DNA of 64,000 bases from Paralithodes platypus (GCA_032716605.1 CM064560.1:16014966-16078965), one strand, 5' to 3'. Shown: positions 10,495 to 22,837, counted from the stretch's first letter. The notes: generated by a model from the letters alone, not told the origin. A program made the numbers and translations.

Positions 10495-10690
10495 TTTTTT
10501 TCTGCAGTTGGTTAGCCCCATTAGTTATGAAATTATTTCCACCCCATAAGTTTGGCGATTTAATTATAGACCTTTCGGCCCATTTCTTTTACAATATTAA
10601 GACCTTTCGTGCCATTTAGTTGTAAATTTGGGTGAATCGGCCTTCGGCAGGGGTATTTGACTACCAAAATTTTTTAAATTTATCTTGAGG
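10495..10690 (+). repeat. Family A dispersed repeat, partial
   Basis: TTAGCCCCATTAGTTATGAA, TTTGGCGATTTAATTATAGA, CTTTCGGCCCATTTCTTTTA, TTAAGACCTTTCGTGCCATT, TGAATCGGCCTTCGGCAGGG, ACTACCAAAAT and TTTATCTTGAGGGGGA follow family A order. The GGCGAGCGATAGCGAG segment is deleted in this copy. Confidence 0.7.
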
Positions 10691-11083
10691 GGGATATTGT
10701 TTATGTTTCTTTAACACTTACGGTGCGGGCATGTTTCCACCTATTTCCGCCATATTAGGGATCATTCAGGCACTCCTGATTGATTAGCCAAGTGCCTACA
10801 TGAAATGAAATGTATTCAGGCAAAAACCAAAAGAAAATAGCTTCAAAATGACGCCAGAACGAGCTTCGTAAGTCGCGGGGTTCACCCGCAGCGCTACCAT
10901 AGACATTCGCTAAAATGAGCAATTCTCGCTAATGTCGCGGTATTTTTGCCTTTGGCAGCATTGTATATCTAGCGAGACTCTGACTCAGACCCTTCAGTGT
11001 ACCGGGCGGCTGCCTGGTAGGAAGACGGGTGGCCTGTCGCGTTCTCGCTCCCTCGCATTTGATTTTACAGGCATTAAGAGGCT
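10691..11083. other. Intergenic, no gene seen
   Basis: Contains locally CpG-rich sequence near 10870-11000 but no open frame or repeat that I can identify. Confidence 0.5.
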
Positions 11084-11530
11084 TTAACCCGTACAGCCCC
11101 AGCGACGCGTCTGACGCGTCGGCGATGTATGTAACGCACAGCCCCAGAGACGCGCATGACGCGTCACCCTAATTGCGCCGACCGTAACCTCAGGTGTAGC
11201 CACTCAAGAGGGCTCAGATTTGTATGGGAACTGTGTACGTATCCCACGCAACCGTGCCGATGGTTGAAAACTCTCAAGGTCCACGTGCGTGCGCGCGAGC
11301 GCGCAATAACCTGTTTTTTTTGGGATAATTGCCTTCAATTTTTTACTCTTGTAAAATCCGTTTTCGGGGGCTCTGTAGGACCATTTTTAAAGCTTTTTGA
11401 GCGGTTTTTCGTGGTTTTTCCTTCATTCCTAACCCATTCGCTATTGTTTCTGGAATAAAACCATTTTTTTAAAACCGGCCGGGTTCTGGTGCGCAAACAT
11501 TACAAAACTAGCCGGGGTTCCACGGGTTAA
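11084..11530. mobile_element. TTAA-flanked MITE, CpG-rich (TTAACCCGT type)
   Basis: TTAACCCGTACAGCCCCAGC at the left is answered by CCGGGGTTCCACGGGTTAA at the right, giving imperfect terminal inverted repeats with TTAA at each edge. The interior contains GACGCG/GACGCGTC repeats. The phrase CAGATTTGTATGGGAA also occurs, inverted, in the related copy at 12705-12961. A 100-codon frame inside has no domain. Confidence 0.6.
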
Positions 11531-11589
11531 GAGCCAGTAGTTGCTGTAAATTGCCATGACGTTCTGGAACGTCTCCTGCAGGGAAACGG

Positions 11590-11690
11590 TTAAGCTTGAT
11601 GGGGGTCTAGGGAGCGAACTAAAATAAGAAGCAAATAAAAAACTATACATATGAACAATTATATTATAAACCCTACCCCTTTAGGTACTC
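11590..11690 (+). repeat. Family A 3' end fragment
   Basis: AAGCTTGATGGGGGTCTAGG and GAGCGAACTAAAA followed by ACCCTACCCCTTTAGG match the terminal block of family A. Confidence 0.6.
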
Positions 11691-12483
11691 CAGAGAAACA
11701 AGCACTTTAACCTTATTAGGTCTGATTTATTATTTTTTGGACCTCCCCTGTTTCGCTCCAGTAGTTTGAAGGTTTTAATTTAAGACTGTTACATCAGATA
11801 TTTTACTGTCACTGTAATGGGTTCTTCCGAACTAGGAGAGATGAAAGACATGCATAAACACGTAATATTACAACAAAGCAAATATAACACAGGAGAAAGT
11901 TCAATAAGATTTTATTTATACAAACGTCAGCAATAATTCAGACACAAGTCATACATACACATACAGTACATACTATAGGGATACGGTTTTAAGTTCTGAA
12001 AACTTGAATACAACAATAATTAATAATACCATGGTCAGTAGTAAAAAATAATATGATAGAAAATGCCTCCTGCCCTAATGAAAATGGAATCACAGGGATG
12101 TCTAAACAATATCTGACAAAGTCCGGTATTACGAATCAGGTCTAGATGTGGTGAGTGTAATATATATTGACTCTATATAATTATATTTCAGTTGCCAATG
12201 ACATACAGTGCCAGAGGTTTCCGAGTATAACTTTATTGGGCCAGATATAGAGATAATGTGGCTGGGTTTCCCCAAATGAAATAAATAATAGTTACAAGAA
12301 GGGTCTTAATCCCCTGGATCCCAAGCGATTTGATAAAAAAGTACACTCCAGGAACAGCCACTTGTCAATTTGTTTGTTTTTTCTGATGGGATGAGTTAGT
12401 AATGAAGGAAAAACAACATAAAACTGCTCACCTAGGTCATTTATGGGTCTTGATTGGCCGGGGGGGGGGGGGGGGAGACAGAA
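11691..12483. other. Intergenic, with a G-run at 12460-12475
   Basis: AT-rich unique DNA. No frame or repeat match beyond the homopolymer. Confidence 0.6.
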
Positions 12484-12645
12484 TTAACCCTCTCACGTTT
12501 TTTACGCAATTTTGAGCCTATTAGGGATACTTTAAAGCCTTTGTTACCATCAGGAGTATTTAGAAACCTTTAGTTTAGTTACTTCAACCTCTGCAGTTGT
12601 CTTTGAGTTAGCTGTGGGCAGAAAACTAATTTTGGAGAGGTAATT
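12484..12645. mobile_element. Left part of a TTAACCC-type MITE
   Basis: ATTAACCCTCTCACGTTTTT followed by ACGCAATTTTGAGCCTATTA resembles the left end of the family. No matching right end is evident. Confidence 0.35.
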
Positions 12646-12704
12646 ATAAGAGTGAGAGAACTCTTATTTATTATTGGTAATCTGGCAACCTCTGCGTCAT
12701 CAGG

Positions 12705-12961
12705 TTAACAAGGGGTGATGGGTAGGCAAAATACTGAAAAATCACTCCCGCGCGCACCCACACGCAAGCGGCTGGACTTGGTGGGTGGCCAACCATCGGT
12801 AATGTTCCGTTGGATCCTAAAGCACTTCCCATACAAATCTGAACCCTCTAGGTGCCATAGGACAAGAGTAATTAAGGCGGACGCAACCGTTAAGTAGCTG
12901 GGACTGGGCGTTACATACATAGGCGACGCATAACGTGCATCCCTGGGGTCCAGTGGGTTAA
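12705..12961 (-). mobile_element. TTAA-flanked MITE, second TTAACCCGT-type copy
   Basis: Read on the minus strand it starts TTAACCCACTGGACCCCAGG, then GCGTCGCCTATGTATGTAAC and CCCAGTCCCAGC, matching the start of the element at 11084. TTAA is present at 12705-12708 and 12958-12961. CTTCCCATACAAATCTGAAC is the inverse of the shared interior phrase. Confidence 0.55.
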
Positions 12962-13915
<954 letters not shown>

Positions 13916-14247
13916 ATGGACACATAAGCGTGAAGGACCAGCTAAAGACGATACAATTATTATCACGAAGTGTAAACAACAAGTTTTAATGAAAACCCCT
14001 TTTAAAATACGGTTTAGAGAGTTATAGGCATGGTCTTAACATTAATGTGGGAAAAAGTTCGCATAAATGAAAAACATAACTTGAAAAATGTGATTATCAT
14101 TAAAAATGGGAATGCTAATCCGTGAACATTCTGAACACAGGCAATTATTCCCATAGTATTCACCAGCGAAGGGATATAATTGTATAAAGAACACAAGCTG
14201 TAGAGGCTTAAGGTGGGTAAGATTTATTTATTTGTGTATTTATTATT

Positions 14248-14520
14248 GTTTCAGTTTGCTCCCTTGACCTCCCTCAAGCTTAACACACGTTCACAAGATC
14301 CTCCTTCAAGACGAATGTGTACAATCTGTGGTATGCCGGCTCTTCCAAAATTACAGGCCCGCAATTGCTCGCCAGGAAATATTCGTTACATAAAGACACA
14401 AAAGGTCTCAATATTGACAAAGAAATATTGTGAAAGGTCTCAAAATCGCCATGCCATTAGGGGCAAATGTCATACCATTTCAAAACTAATGTGGCTAAAT
14501 ATGAGGGAGAAGAGGATCTT
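14248..14520 (-). repeat. Family A dispersed repeat, reversed
   Basis: On the plus strand the inverse landmarks appear in reverse order: GACCTCCCTCAAGCTTAACA, TTGCTCGCCAGGAAATATTC, ACACAAAAGGTCTCAATATT, GACAAAGAAATATTG, AAAGGTCTCAAAATCGCC, CATTAGGGGCAAATG and CAAAACTAATGTGGCTAAAT. The 115-codon frame over it is not a gene. Confidence 0.65.
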
Positions 14521-14628
14521 GGAAAGCCCAAATTCCACAAAACCAGTTATATGTAGATAGCCTTGGAATCCCAGTATTCGATTATATTATACTGTAAACT
14601 GTTTAGTTATGAATGTTATTCTATTATT

Positions 14629-14840
14629 TATTCTTTGAGGATTATGACGCGTTTGGACGGTAAATTCTGGCTATTATAGGACGATTGTATACAGCTTAAG
14701 ATGCATCTGTGGGAATTATAAAGGTAAAGGCTATCTCAATTAACCCTCCGACTTCCATATACATATCATATTTTGAATAATATTGCTTAATGATAGCCAC
14801 AATAAACTGTCATAACTCGTCTTAATATTCAAGAGGTTAA
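14629..14840. mobile_element. TTAACCC-family MITE, left end lost
   Basis: CTTTGAGGATTATGACGCGT, TAAATTCTGGCTATTATAGG and ACGATTGTATACAGCTTAAG on the left, with GATAGCCACAATAAACTGTC and CAAGAGGTTAA on the right, form the family's foldback arms. The left TTAACC has mutated. Confidence 0.6.
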
Positions 14841-15394
14841 TACCTTTCGTTATCACAGATTTTCTGTTGTAGCTTAAAATTTCAAAACATTATAATTATG
14901 AAAGTCAACTAAAATAACAACTCTCTCCAAGTTGTGATATCATGTAACGGATTACTGAAGACAGTAGTAACATCAAGCTAATAATCATAGTTGACACGGG
15001 CTTCGAAATGTTAGTATAGTTTTCCTCTTGTAAAAGTTTGAGTATAAATTGTGAAAGTCATATCAGCTTCAGCATATACTGTATATACAGTATATTCCTG
15101 GTTCGGTTCGCTAACTGGTTTGTGATAATAGAAGACACGTGAACCCAGACTATAATAGAGAAGATAATAGAGGGCACAAAGTACAGAGACATATTTTGGA
15201 CTCCGTTTTTGACCAAGCCGACGGTAAACTATGGCAACTCTTTCAGTAACAGTGCGTTTTTTTTACTATATTCTTGCTAAAATTAGTCTTTTTATACAGG
15301 TTAGAAAAGAGCACTAGCAATCAAAGAAGTATGATCTATCTAAATTATCCCATGAATTCACATAGATTCTTTCTAAACTAAATTAAAGTGTCTA

Positions 15395-15462
15395 CTAATT
15401 ACCTTGAGGATCGTGAGGCAGTTTGACAGTTTATTCCGGCTATTATTAGACGGCATTATAGT
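15395..15462. mobile_element. TTAACCC-family MITE arm fragment
   Basis: ACCTTGAGGATCGTGAGGCA, GTTTATTCCGGCTATTATTA and GACGGCATTATAG match one arm of the family. The other arm is not found. Confidence 0.4.
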
Positions 15463-15704
15463 TTGTTGGTATTTGTGTTATGATACAGACAGAACATTGA
15501 GCCCATCACTACAGGACAGGGTGGATGGAAGACCAAGAGGAGGTAGACAACATGGTGCATATATAAACAATGATGTAGGATTCTTCCTATAGATGTATTT
15601 AGATTAAGCCAAGTCGGTCAGTTTACGATGCCTCCCGAAATCAGGGAATATGCAAATTAGGACTTTAGCTACAGGTCCTGGTTAAGGATACCACGGAACA
15701 GACC

Positions 15705-15736
<32 letters not shown>
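15705..15736. repeat. (CA)n microsatellite
   Basis: Sixteen CA units, with a second short CA run at 15743-15756. Confidence 0.9.
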
Positions 15737-15737
<1 letters not shown>

Positions 15738-15761
15738 GCAGTACACACACACACACTGTAC

Positions 15762-15868
15762 AGACTCCCTAGACTGGAACAAGACCTCACGGGCTTCACT
15801 GTTCATTGTAAAGCGGTGAATGTTAAGGCTCTCAGCCTATGCCCGAGAGGAAGTAAGTTGGAATATAG
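15762..15868 (+). repeat. Dispersed repeat E, copy 1
   Basis: CTAGACTGGAACAAGACCTC, ACGGGCTTCACTGTTCATTG, GGCTCTCAGCCTATGCCCGA and GTTGGAATATAGAA match 50770-50873 almost base for base. This copy is followed by about 25 A and then (CA)n to 15933, with CCTGTA after the CA tract, as in the other copy. It could be a short retroposed element. I do not see a tRNA-like promoter in it. Confidence 0.6.
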
Positions 15869-15877
15869 AAAAAAAAA

Positions 15878-15908
<31 letters not shown>

Positions 15909-16540
15909 CACACACAGACACACACACACACACCTGTAATTAGCATAATCCAGGTTAGAGTAGTCTATTGTAGGTACTAACCTCTTGACTTGAATAATAT
16001 ATGTTTAAGCTTTGTTTTTCTTCCTTATAGATGCATCACAACTGGAACAGATAATATTGATTCATTGAAGGAAACTTTCGCGGCGATATTTCCAAGCTGG
16101 TGGTTACGATCATTACACGTCTAATTTGACCACATTTTATCAGATGCTATTCCACGGCCAGCAGTTATTAGCCTCCTTTTGCCAATATATATGATGATGA
16201 CAAGTCCTACCGGGGATGGGGGAGAGAGGACGAATGCTCCTCTCAACCCAAAAGCGGTCAAATTAGAAGCGAATGTAATGGTTGTGACTGAGAGCGTGCG
16301 AACCACGGCGATAGGTACTTACAAATCAACAAGGTTCCCACACTTATAATCTGAACCCACAGCTTCATTGGGACAATGAAGCTAACTCTAAGCTATTTGT
16401 GTCAGAATGTATCGTTTGTGCAAATATTTTCCAGATAAGGTGATATAAAATTCAACTGTGTCTTATAGAGGATGGAGAGATGAAGGATTCAGTATTCAGA
16501 GATCGGTATATTTTACTTGTTTGTCAACGAACTTCAAAAA

Positions 16541-16745
16541 CTCATACACCGACATTCTACCGGGCGTAACCACTTAAACAAAACTCATACACCGACATTC
16601 TACCGGGCGTAACCACTTAAACAAAACTCATACACCGACATTCTACCGGGCGTAACCACTTAAACAAAACAAAATATTATCCATGTTGATAATACCATAT
16701 ACGGAACTTTTACTCCAATATTCTACCGGGTATAACCACTTCAAA
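16541..16745. repeat. 43-bp tandem array, 3 copies plus a diverged one
   Basis: Identical units beginning CTCATACACCGACATTCTAC start at 16541, 16584 and 16627. A diverged relative (TATTCTACCGGGTATAACCA) lies at 16711-16745. Confidence 0.9.
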
Positions 16746-17554
16746 GTATAATATCAATGTTGAACATACCACTCAGTTATATAGAAATTGTAAATCGATA
16801 TCAGTGTGTATATTTGTCTAGCATTATAGGAAGAGCTGGTGGGAGTTACAATTATTGAGAAATATCTGAGGTATCATTAAAAATAATCTTTAGGGGAGGT
16901 TTTTAGTTTGCTCCCCATCAACCTTTAAAAAGAAAACAAAAACAAGACCCCTCTACGAGATTAATTTGTACATTTTTCGGAAGATCTCAACAGTAACAAT
17001 CACTACAAATCCAATAATAAGTGTCGGTCATTGTCTTGGCCTGAGAGAGAGGCGGGAAATTATTGAAAGCGTGCCAGACTTTTCAAAACAAACATTTCCT
17101 CCATTGTCTCCTGTGAAATAAACAAAGAGAAACATCTGAACACGATGACAATCTTCCCCAAAAAGCGTTACTAATTCCAGATAAAAGCTTCCCTTATAGA
17201 GACTGTATTATACACTGGTATTTTGTATGATGTGTATATTGTTTATCAGTCACGGGCCTACGATGGTTGCTCAAACGGCGCACCACTGTATTGTTGCCGT
17301 TTGGAAGCTTTGTTGTCGTCTAGGGAACAAACAAACATCCAGTGAAAGCGTGCCGCCTCGAACGAGAACAAGTCGCCTGAAAGACATTTGTTGTCAATAT
17401 TCAATCAATAGGCGGGGTACATTGTGACCATCACGACAGCACAAACAATAGAGATAGAAGAGCACAATACTCTTTTGAAACTGTGGGTGAAAGGGAAATA
17501 TGACAATCGAGAATGTACATCGGTTTGGAGGAAGAGCTTCACTCAAATGCATTG
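16746..17554. other. Intergenic, no gene seen
   Basis: AT-rich unique sequence. The 66-codon frame at 17227 has no recognisable domain. Confidence 0.6.
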
Positions 17555-17784
17555 ATTTTATCTTAGTATGGTTTATTACTATGTTCGTAATATGAAGACC
17601 ATTTTATCTTAGTATGGTTTATTACTATGTTCGTAATATGAAGACCATTTTATCTTAGTATGGTTTATTACTATGTTCGTAATATGAAGACCATTTTATC
17701 TTAGTATGGTTTATTACTATGTTCGTAATATGAAGACCATTTTATCTTAGTATGGTTTATTACTATGTTCGTAATATGAAGACC
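17555..17784. repeat. 46-bp tandem array, 5 copies
   Basis: Identical units beginning ATTTTATCTTAGTATGGTTT start at 17555, 17601, 17647, 17693 and 17739. Confidence 0.95.
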
Positions 17785-18063
17785 ATTTCAACTGATACCT
17801 AATGTTATGGCAGTGACTATTGTATCGTAGTGTATATAATTATATAAATCTGGCGATACTATAATTAAAAAAGAAAAAACGAATAAAACAGAAATACTTA
17901 TGACTTACGACTAGCATTGTTACTGTTCTCTCTTGGCCAGTATGTACAGTAGAGGTTAATAAGTGTTGTCAGATACTTCACAAAGTTTCGGACACTGACT
18001 AATACTTTGAGGGATAAGCCCTTTTCCCATTAACAATAAAGATACCAATAAAACTTTTTGAGC

Positions 18064-18299
18064 GAAAACCACTGGAACAACACTTAATACCCCCGACTGT
18101 ACAGCCGTGGAAATTAATACTTGAAAACCACTGGAACAACACTTAATACCCCCGACTGTACAGCCGTGGAAATTAATACTTGAAAACCACTGGAACAACA
18201 CTTAATACCCCCGACTGTACAGCCGTGGAAATTAATACTTGAAAACCACTGGAACAACACTTAATACCCCCGACTGTACAGCCGTGGAAATTAATACTT
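18064..18299. repeat. 59-bp tandem array, 4 copies
   Basis: Identical units beginning GAAAACCACTGGAACAACAC start at 18064, 18123, 18182 and 18241. Confidence 0.95.
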
Positions 18300-19408
18300 G
18301 AAAAGCTCCTAATTATAAAAACAAGACAGTGAGGTTTAAAAAGTGAGTCCCAGTAATAGGAACTTTGTGGCTCAAGCAGTTTATCAAAATAGTTCGTCGG
18401 TGTATCATAATTACGCTTCCAATAATTGTCCAGAAATTCCTGAACATGACTTTACATAAGCAAATAATGAAGAAATACATAAATATATATAAAATATATA
18501 CAATAAATAAAAAAGCGACTATCACTCTTTCAACTTTGGTGGAGACACTTTTTGCAGGGAGACTTTTGCCACCTTCATACACAGGAAAACATAATAAATG
18601 ACACCGAAAAGGGAAAGTAAGAACATTGAAAGGAAATTAAAAACAAATCGTGGTATCAAGCAGGAGAGAACAAACACGAAAGAAACAGAGCAAGCACAAG
18701 AGAAGCGAGAAGAAACAAGTCAAAAGAAAAATATAATAAATAAGCAATTACAATTACGAAATAAGAGCTAGATACATAGAGTCGCAGAGGGGAATTACTG
18801 TTATTATATTATAATAAGGTCAATTGTCTATGAATAATGTATGTTAGCTAATGATGGAATAATTTGTTCTCTCTCTCTCTTTCTCTCTGTCACGTTCCAA
18901 TGCACTGAATATTTTCCCATCTGGACCAGTCGTAACTTTCCCCTTCTTCCTGTGATCAAGGACCTGCTGCGAACTTCCTTCTCTACTTATAAGTTCCCTC
19001 TTCTCTTCCCTTCTCACAGGAAGGAAGGAGGGAAAGGAGTAAGGAATATAAAGATGCTTACGTCTTTCACAGTTATATACTTACATAGATAATTTTTATG
19101 ATAAGCCTTGCAAATGTAAGAACACCTCCGTCGCCCGATCTCACCACTCAGACCCTCCCTAGAAGAAGGACGAAAGTGATGCCAGTTCGTTATAAGTTCA
19201 GTTTCAAATCTCTCTTATTATGTAATCCATCCATATTCTAGATAATTTGTTAATTGCTAAATGACCCTGTTTAATTCTTTCAATTACAGCTTTGTTTTAT
19301 TCCTGGTTTTCTGTAAACCATCCTACTAGATATTAAAGGTGGATTTATAAATGATTATTTAATGCTACATAATTATTATTATAATTATTAATATATTTAT
19401 TATTTTTA

Positions 19409-19442
<34 letters not shown>

Positions 19443-20056
19443 GTAGTAGTAGTCGTAGTACCGGTAATTCCTGCCATCAAACGTGGTGTGATTCCCATGA
19501 AGCCAGTAGTTGATGCCAGGTGTTCCCGTCATCACAGTTAATTAACAGGTGATAATACAGCCAGTACACACGGCCGCTGGGTCACGGTAATGGTCAGCTC
19601 GTCACAGGTTTATTCGCCTACAAGTTCCTTCGTTCACACTAGGCTGGTTTTGACTACACCTAGATGTGAGTTTGGCTAGGATAAGACGGAGTTATATTAA
19701 GATAGGCTAAGATCAGTTCAGTTAGGCAAGGTTAGCTTAGGCTAGAATTAAGTTCAGCTTATTAAGTTCCTACTACGCTTGGTCATATGTTAGGTTACAG
19801 TTAGTATTGAATAAGTTAGACATTATGTAGGCTTGGTTACCTAATGTTAAGTTAGATGTTGTTCAATCGACTATGAATAATAACGTTTTGTCAGACAGAC
19901 CACAAATCCTTTATCCCCCGGGCGACAAAGTGGACAGCGGTAATTGGAATCAGCCAGTCACTAAATTGTTCAGTGGACGTAATTACTGTTCATCAACAGG
20001 TATGGAATTAACTCGATCATAGGTTAAAATACACTCACCCTAACTTTTAAATTATC
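18300..20056. other. Intergenic, with (ATT)n and TTAGG-like sequence
   Basis: No gene seen. An (ATT)n run lies at 19411-19441. Sequence at 19640-19860 is scattered with TTAGG-like words (GTTAGGCAAGG, GTTAGGTTACAG, TAGGCTTGGTTACC) but has no true array. Confidence 0.6.
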
Positions 20057-20260
20057 TTAACCCCTTCAGTACCAGCGACATCCTTTTCATAATATTCTGG
20101 CAGCTAGTAGAAGATTTTACTAAGATTAGGAAGGACCTCTATCAATAATAAGGCTCTAACCAATCTCAACCAACTCTTTTAACTACCACAGGTCCTTCCT
20201 AAGCTACATAATATCGTCTAAATATAGCTAGCATATAATATAGTACACGTCGCTGGTACT

Positions 20261-20879
20261 ATCTATCTATCTATCTATCTATTGCCTGACGCCGTGATCC
20301 CCGAAGGGGTGGCCACGAACGAACCGCCCCCATGCACCTCTGTCCCCAGTCAGTCGACGCCCCTCCCCCCAACCAGCACCGCCTTCGTTCATGTACTTCC
20401 TCACTCCATCCTTGCACCTCTCATTCGGTCTACCTCTCCCTCTCTGTCCCTCCACCTCGCTCTCCTACACTCTCTTAGTCATTCTCTCGCTTTCCATACG
20501 TTCCATATGGCCGAACCATCTCAAGTTGTCCTTTTCACACTTTCCAGCACATCTACCTCCACACCACACCCCTTCTTACTTCCTCATTAGTCTGTCTATC
20601 CCTCCATGTAACTCCGCACGCACTCCTTAAGTAATCATTTCCACTGCTCTCTTGGTCTGAGTCTCTCAACCAACGTCCATGCTTCGCTTCCGTAAGTCAG
20701 TGTCGGGATTACCACACTGTCATGCAAGGACTTCTTCACTTCCATACTGACCACCCTATTTCTTGTTACTGCTTTTAGCGTTCCTACAACCCTCTTCCCT
20801 GTTGTACCTCTCCGCACTTCATCCATAGTCCCATCTTTACTCAACACACTGCCCAGATACTTAAAAGAGTTGACGATCT
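20261..20879 (-). mobile_element. RTE-like retrotransposon 3' fragment with 9-bp target duplication
   Basis: GCTGGTACT occurs at 20252-20260 and again at 20880-20888, directly flanking this block. The minus-strand 3' end is the (ATAG)n tail seen on the plus strand as (ATCT)n at 20261-20281, preceded by GGCCACCCCTTCGGGGATCA. The 5' end is truncated inside RT. Confidence 0.8.
20350..20847 (-). pseudogene. RTE-like RT C-terminus, decayed
   Basis: The frame 20847-20635 reads TLKAVTRNRVVSMEVKKSLH and IPTLTYGSEAWTL. A shifted frame then gives LRWFGHMERMESERMTKRV and RGRGRPNERCKDGVRKYMNE. These are the C-terminal signatures of RTE-type and related RTs (TYGSE-W, FGH-ERM, GRP---W). At least one frameshift and one stop occur, and no catalytic residues remain. 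Confidence 0.75.
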
Positions 20880-21026
20880 GCTGGTACTCAAAGGGTTAAA
20901 TACCTTTTGATATTGAATATTTTGATAAGCATATATAAAGACCTAATAGGACCAAATGCAACCTAACCCAAATTAAGCATTTCCATTGCAATCAAACCTA
21001 ACTTTACTTATTCCAACTTAATTCAA

Positions 21027-22049
21027 CCATATGTATTATAACCTAACATAGCCTTCTACACAACCATATGTATTATAACCTAACATAGCCTTCTACACAA
21101 CCATATGTATTATAACCTAACATAGCCTTCTACACAACCATATGTATTATAACCTAACATAGCCTTCTACACAACCATATGTATTATAACCTAAACATAG
21201 CCTTCTACACAACCATATGTATTATAACCTAACATAGCCTTCTACACAACCATATGTATTATAACCTAACATAGCCTTCTACACAACCATATGTATTATA
21301 ACCTAACATAGCCTACACAATATGTATTATAAACCTAACATAGCCTTCTACACAACCATATGTATTATAACCTAACATAGCTTCTACAACCATATGTATT
21401 ATAACCTAACATAGCCTTCTACACAACCATATGTATTATAACCTAACATAGCCTTCTACACAACCATATGTATTATAACCTAACATAGCCTTCTACACTA
21501 CCATATGTATTATAACCTAACATAGCCTTCTACACAACCATATGTATTATAACCTAACATAGCCTTCTACACAACCATATGTATTATAACCTAACATAGC
21601 CTTCTACACTACCATATGTATTATAACCTAACATAGCCTTCTACACAACCATATGTATTATAACCTAACATAGCCTTCTACACTACCATATGTATTATAA
21701 CCTAACATAGCCTTCTACACTACCATATGTATTATAACCTAACATAGCCTTCTACACTACCATATGTATTATAACCTAACATAGCCTTCTACACAACCAT
21801 ATGTATTATAACCTAACATAGCCTTCTACACTACATGTATTATAATACATAGCCTTCTACACTACCATATGTATTATAACCTAACATAGCCTTCTACACT
21901 ACCATATGTATTATAACCTAACATAGCCTTCTACACTACCATATGTATTATAACCTAACATAGCCTTCTACACTACCATATGTATTATAACCTAACATAG
22001 CCTTCTACACAACCATATGTATTATAACCTAACATAGCCTTCTACACAT
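21027..22049. repeat. 37-bp minisatellite, about 27 copies
   Basis: The unit is CCATATGTATTATAACCTAA plus CATAGCCTTCTACACAA. Two main variants differ at one base (CACAACC or CACTACC). The first third of the array is uniformly of the A type, and the later part mixes both types. A few units carry small deletions near 21310, 21380 and 21830. Confidence 0.98.
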
Positions 22050-22184
22050 CCTGACGTAATCATATTAACATCAGAGCGCGGGGAAGAGCTACTTTACTGT
22101 GGGCTTAGTATTGCTAAGTATAACTATTATTATTTAAACAAATGGTATTTTCTTAATAGGTTAACTAGCGATAAAATAGATTGC

Positions 22185-22660
22185 TGCAATATGGCGATTC
22201 TAAGAGTGTTCGTCTCATTTCTTTGTCAATGTTAAGACCATTCGTGCCATTTAGATGTCAATGTTTACCCTGGCGAGCGATAGCGAGCATGTAATTTAAG
22301 AGGAATCAGCCATCAGCCTAGACATTTAAGAGGAATCAGCCATCAGCCTAGACATTTAAGAGGAATCAGCCATCAGCCTAGACATTTTTCTACCGATAAA
22401 TTATTATGTTACCTCCACCAACCGACTTTACTCCTAAACTCAATTAATGAAATCAACAAATACATGTGGCAGTCCAGGGATTCGAGCCTAGGATGCTCAC
22501 ACCGAAATTCAGTGCATTTATCAATTGCGTTACGAAGACAGTAAAAATGTATCTAGAAGGGAAATCTTGTGGATGTTATTTTGTTATGCTTGATGGAGGT
22601 CTAGGGAGGAACTAAACAAAAAATCACAAATAAGTAAATATGTATACCCTCCCCCCTTAA
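22185..22660 (+). repeat. Family A dispersed repeat with an insertion and a 30-bp triplication
   Basis: Family A landmarks run from ATGGCGATTCTAAG through GTGCCATTTAGATGTC, GGCGAGCGATAGCGAGCATG and TTTTTCTACCGATAAAT. They resume at ATGTATCTAGAAGGG and GCTTGATGGAGGTCTAGGGA after roughly 150 foreign bases (22400-22545). Within it, a 30-bp segment (ATTTAAGAGGAATCAGCCAT plus 10) is repeated three times from 22294 to 22383. Confidence 0.75.
22400..22545 (-). mobile_element. Candidate tRNA-derived SINE inside family A
   Basis: Read on the minus strand the block starts CTTCGTAACGCAATTGATAA and contains GGCTCGAATCCCTGG, close to the tRNA B-box (GGTTCGANTCC). About 32 bases upstream is an A-box-like TAACGCAATTGATAAATGC. 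A non-tRNA tail (TTGTTGATTTCATTAATTGA) follows. It interrupts an otherwise continuous family A copy, which supports insertion. A tRNA pseudogene is the alternative. Confidence 0.45.
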
Positions 22661-22836
22661 GTGAAAACCTTCCTTTAAATCATAGGCGTCCTGGAAGACT
22701 GAAAGGGTTAACTTGAATCATTTTTCCGTAGTCCATCTACCTTCCCGTTCTCACAGGTGTATTAATACATGTTCAACAATTGTAGATACATGGGTCATTA
22801 TATATAATAAATTTTGTTTTGTATCAACATTAAATA

Positions 22837-22837
<1 letters not shown>

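Larger units (their letters stand above)
20057..20899. mobile_element. TTAA-flanked MITE interrupted by an RTE-like insertion
   Basis: TTAA at 20057-20060 begins TTAACCCCTTCAGTACCAGC, and the mirror end is GCTGGTACTCAAAGGGTTAA, finishing at 20899. Foldback arms include AATATTCTGGCAGCTAGTAG and CCTTCCTAAGCTACATAATA. Without the insert at 20261-20879 the element is about 215 bp, the normal family size. Confidence 0.75.

Noticed and set aside
14213..14560. 115-codon frame with CTICGMPALPK, resembling a zinc-binding motif
   Set aside because: The DNA is a reversed family A copy, and the cysteines come from non-coding repeat sequence.
15061..15101. Palindrome TACTGTATATACAGTA as an operator or binding site
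   Set aside because: Short AT-rich palindromes are expected by chance here, and no gene lies nearby.
19640..21000. Interstitial telomere repeat
   Set aside because: TTAGG/CCTAA words are scattered and never form a clean tandem run of the pentamer.
21027..22049. 37-bp array considered as a CRISPR-like array
   Set aside because: Units are contiguous with no unique spacers, and the context is eukaryotic. It is a minisatellite.
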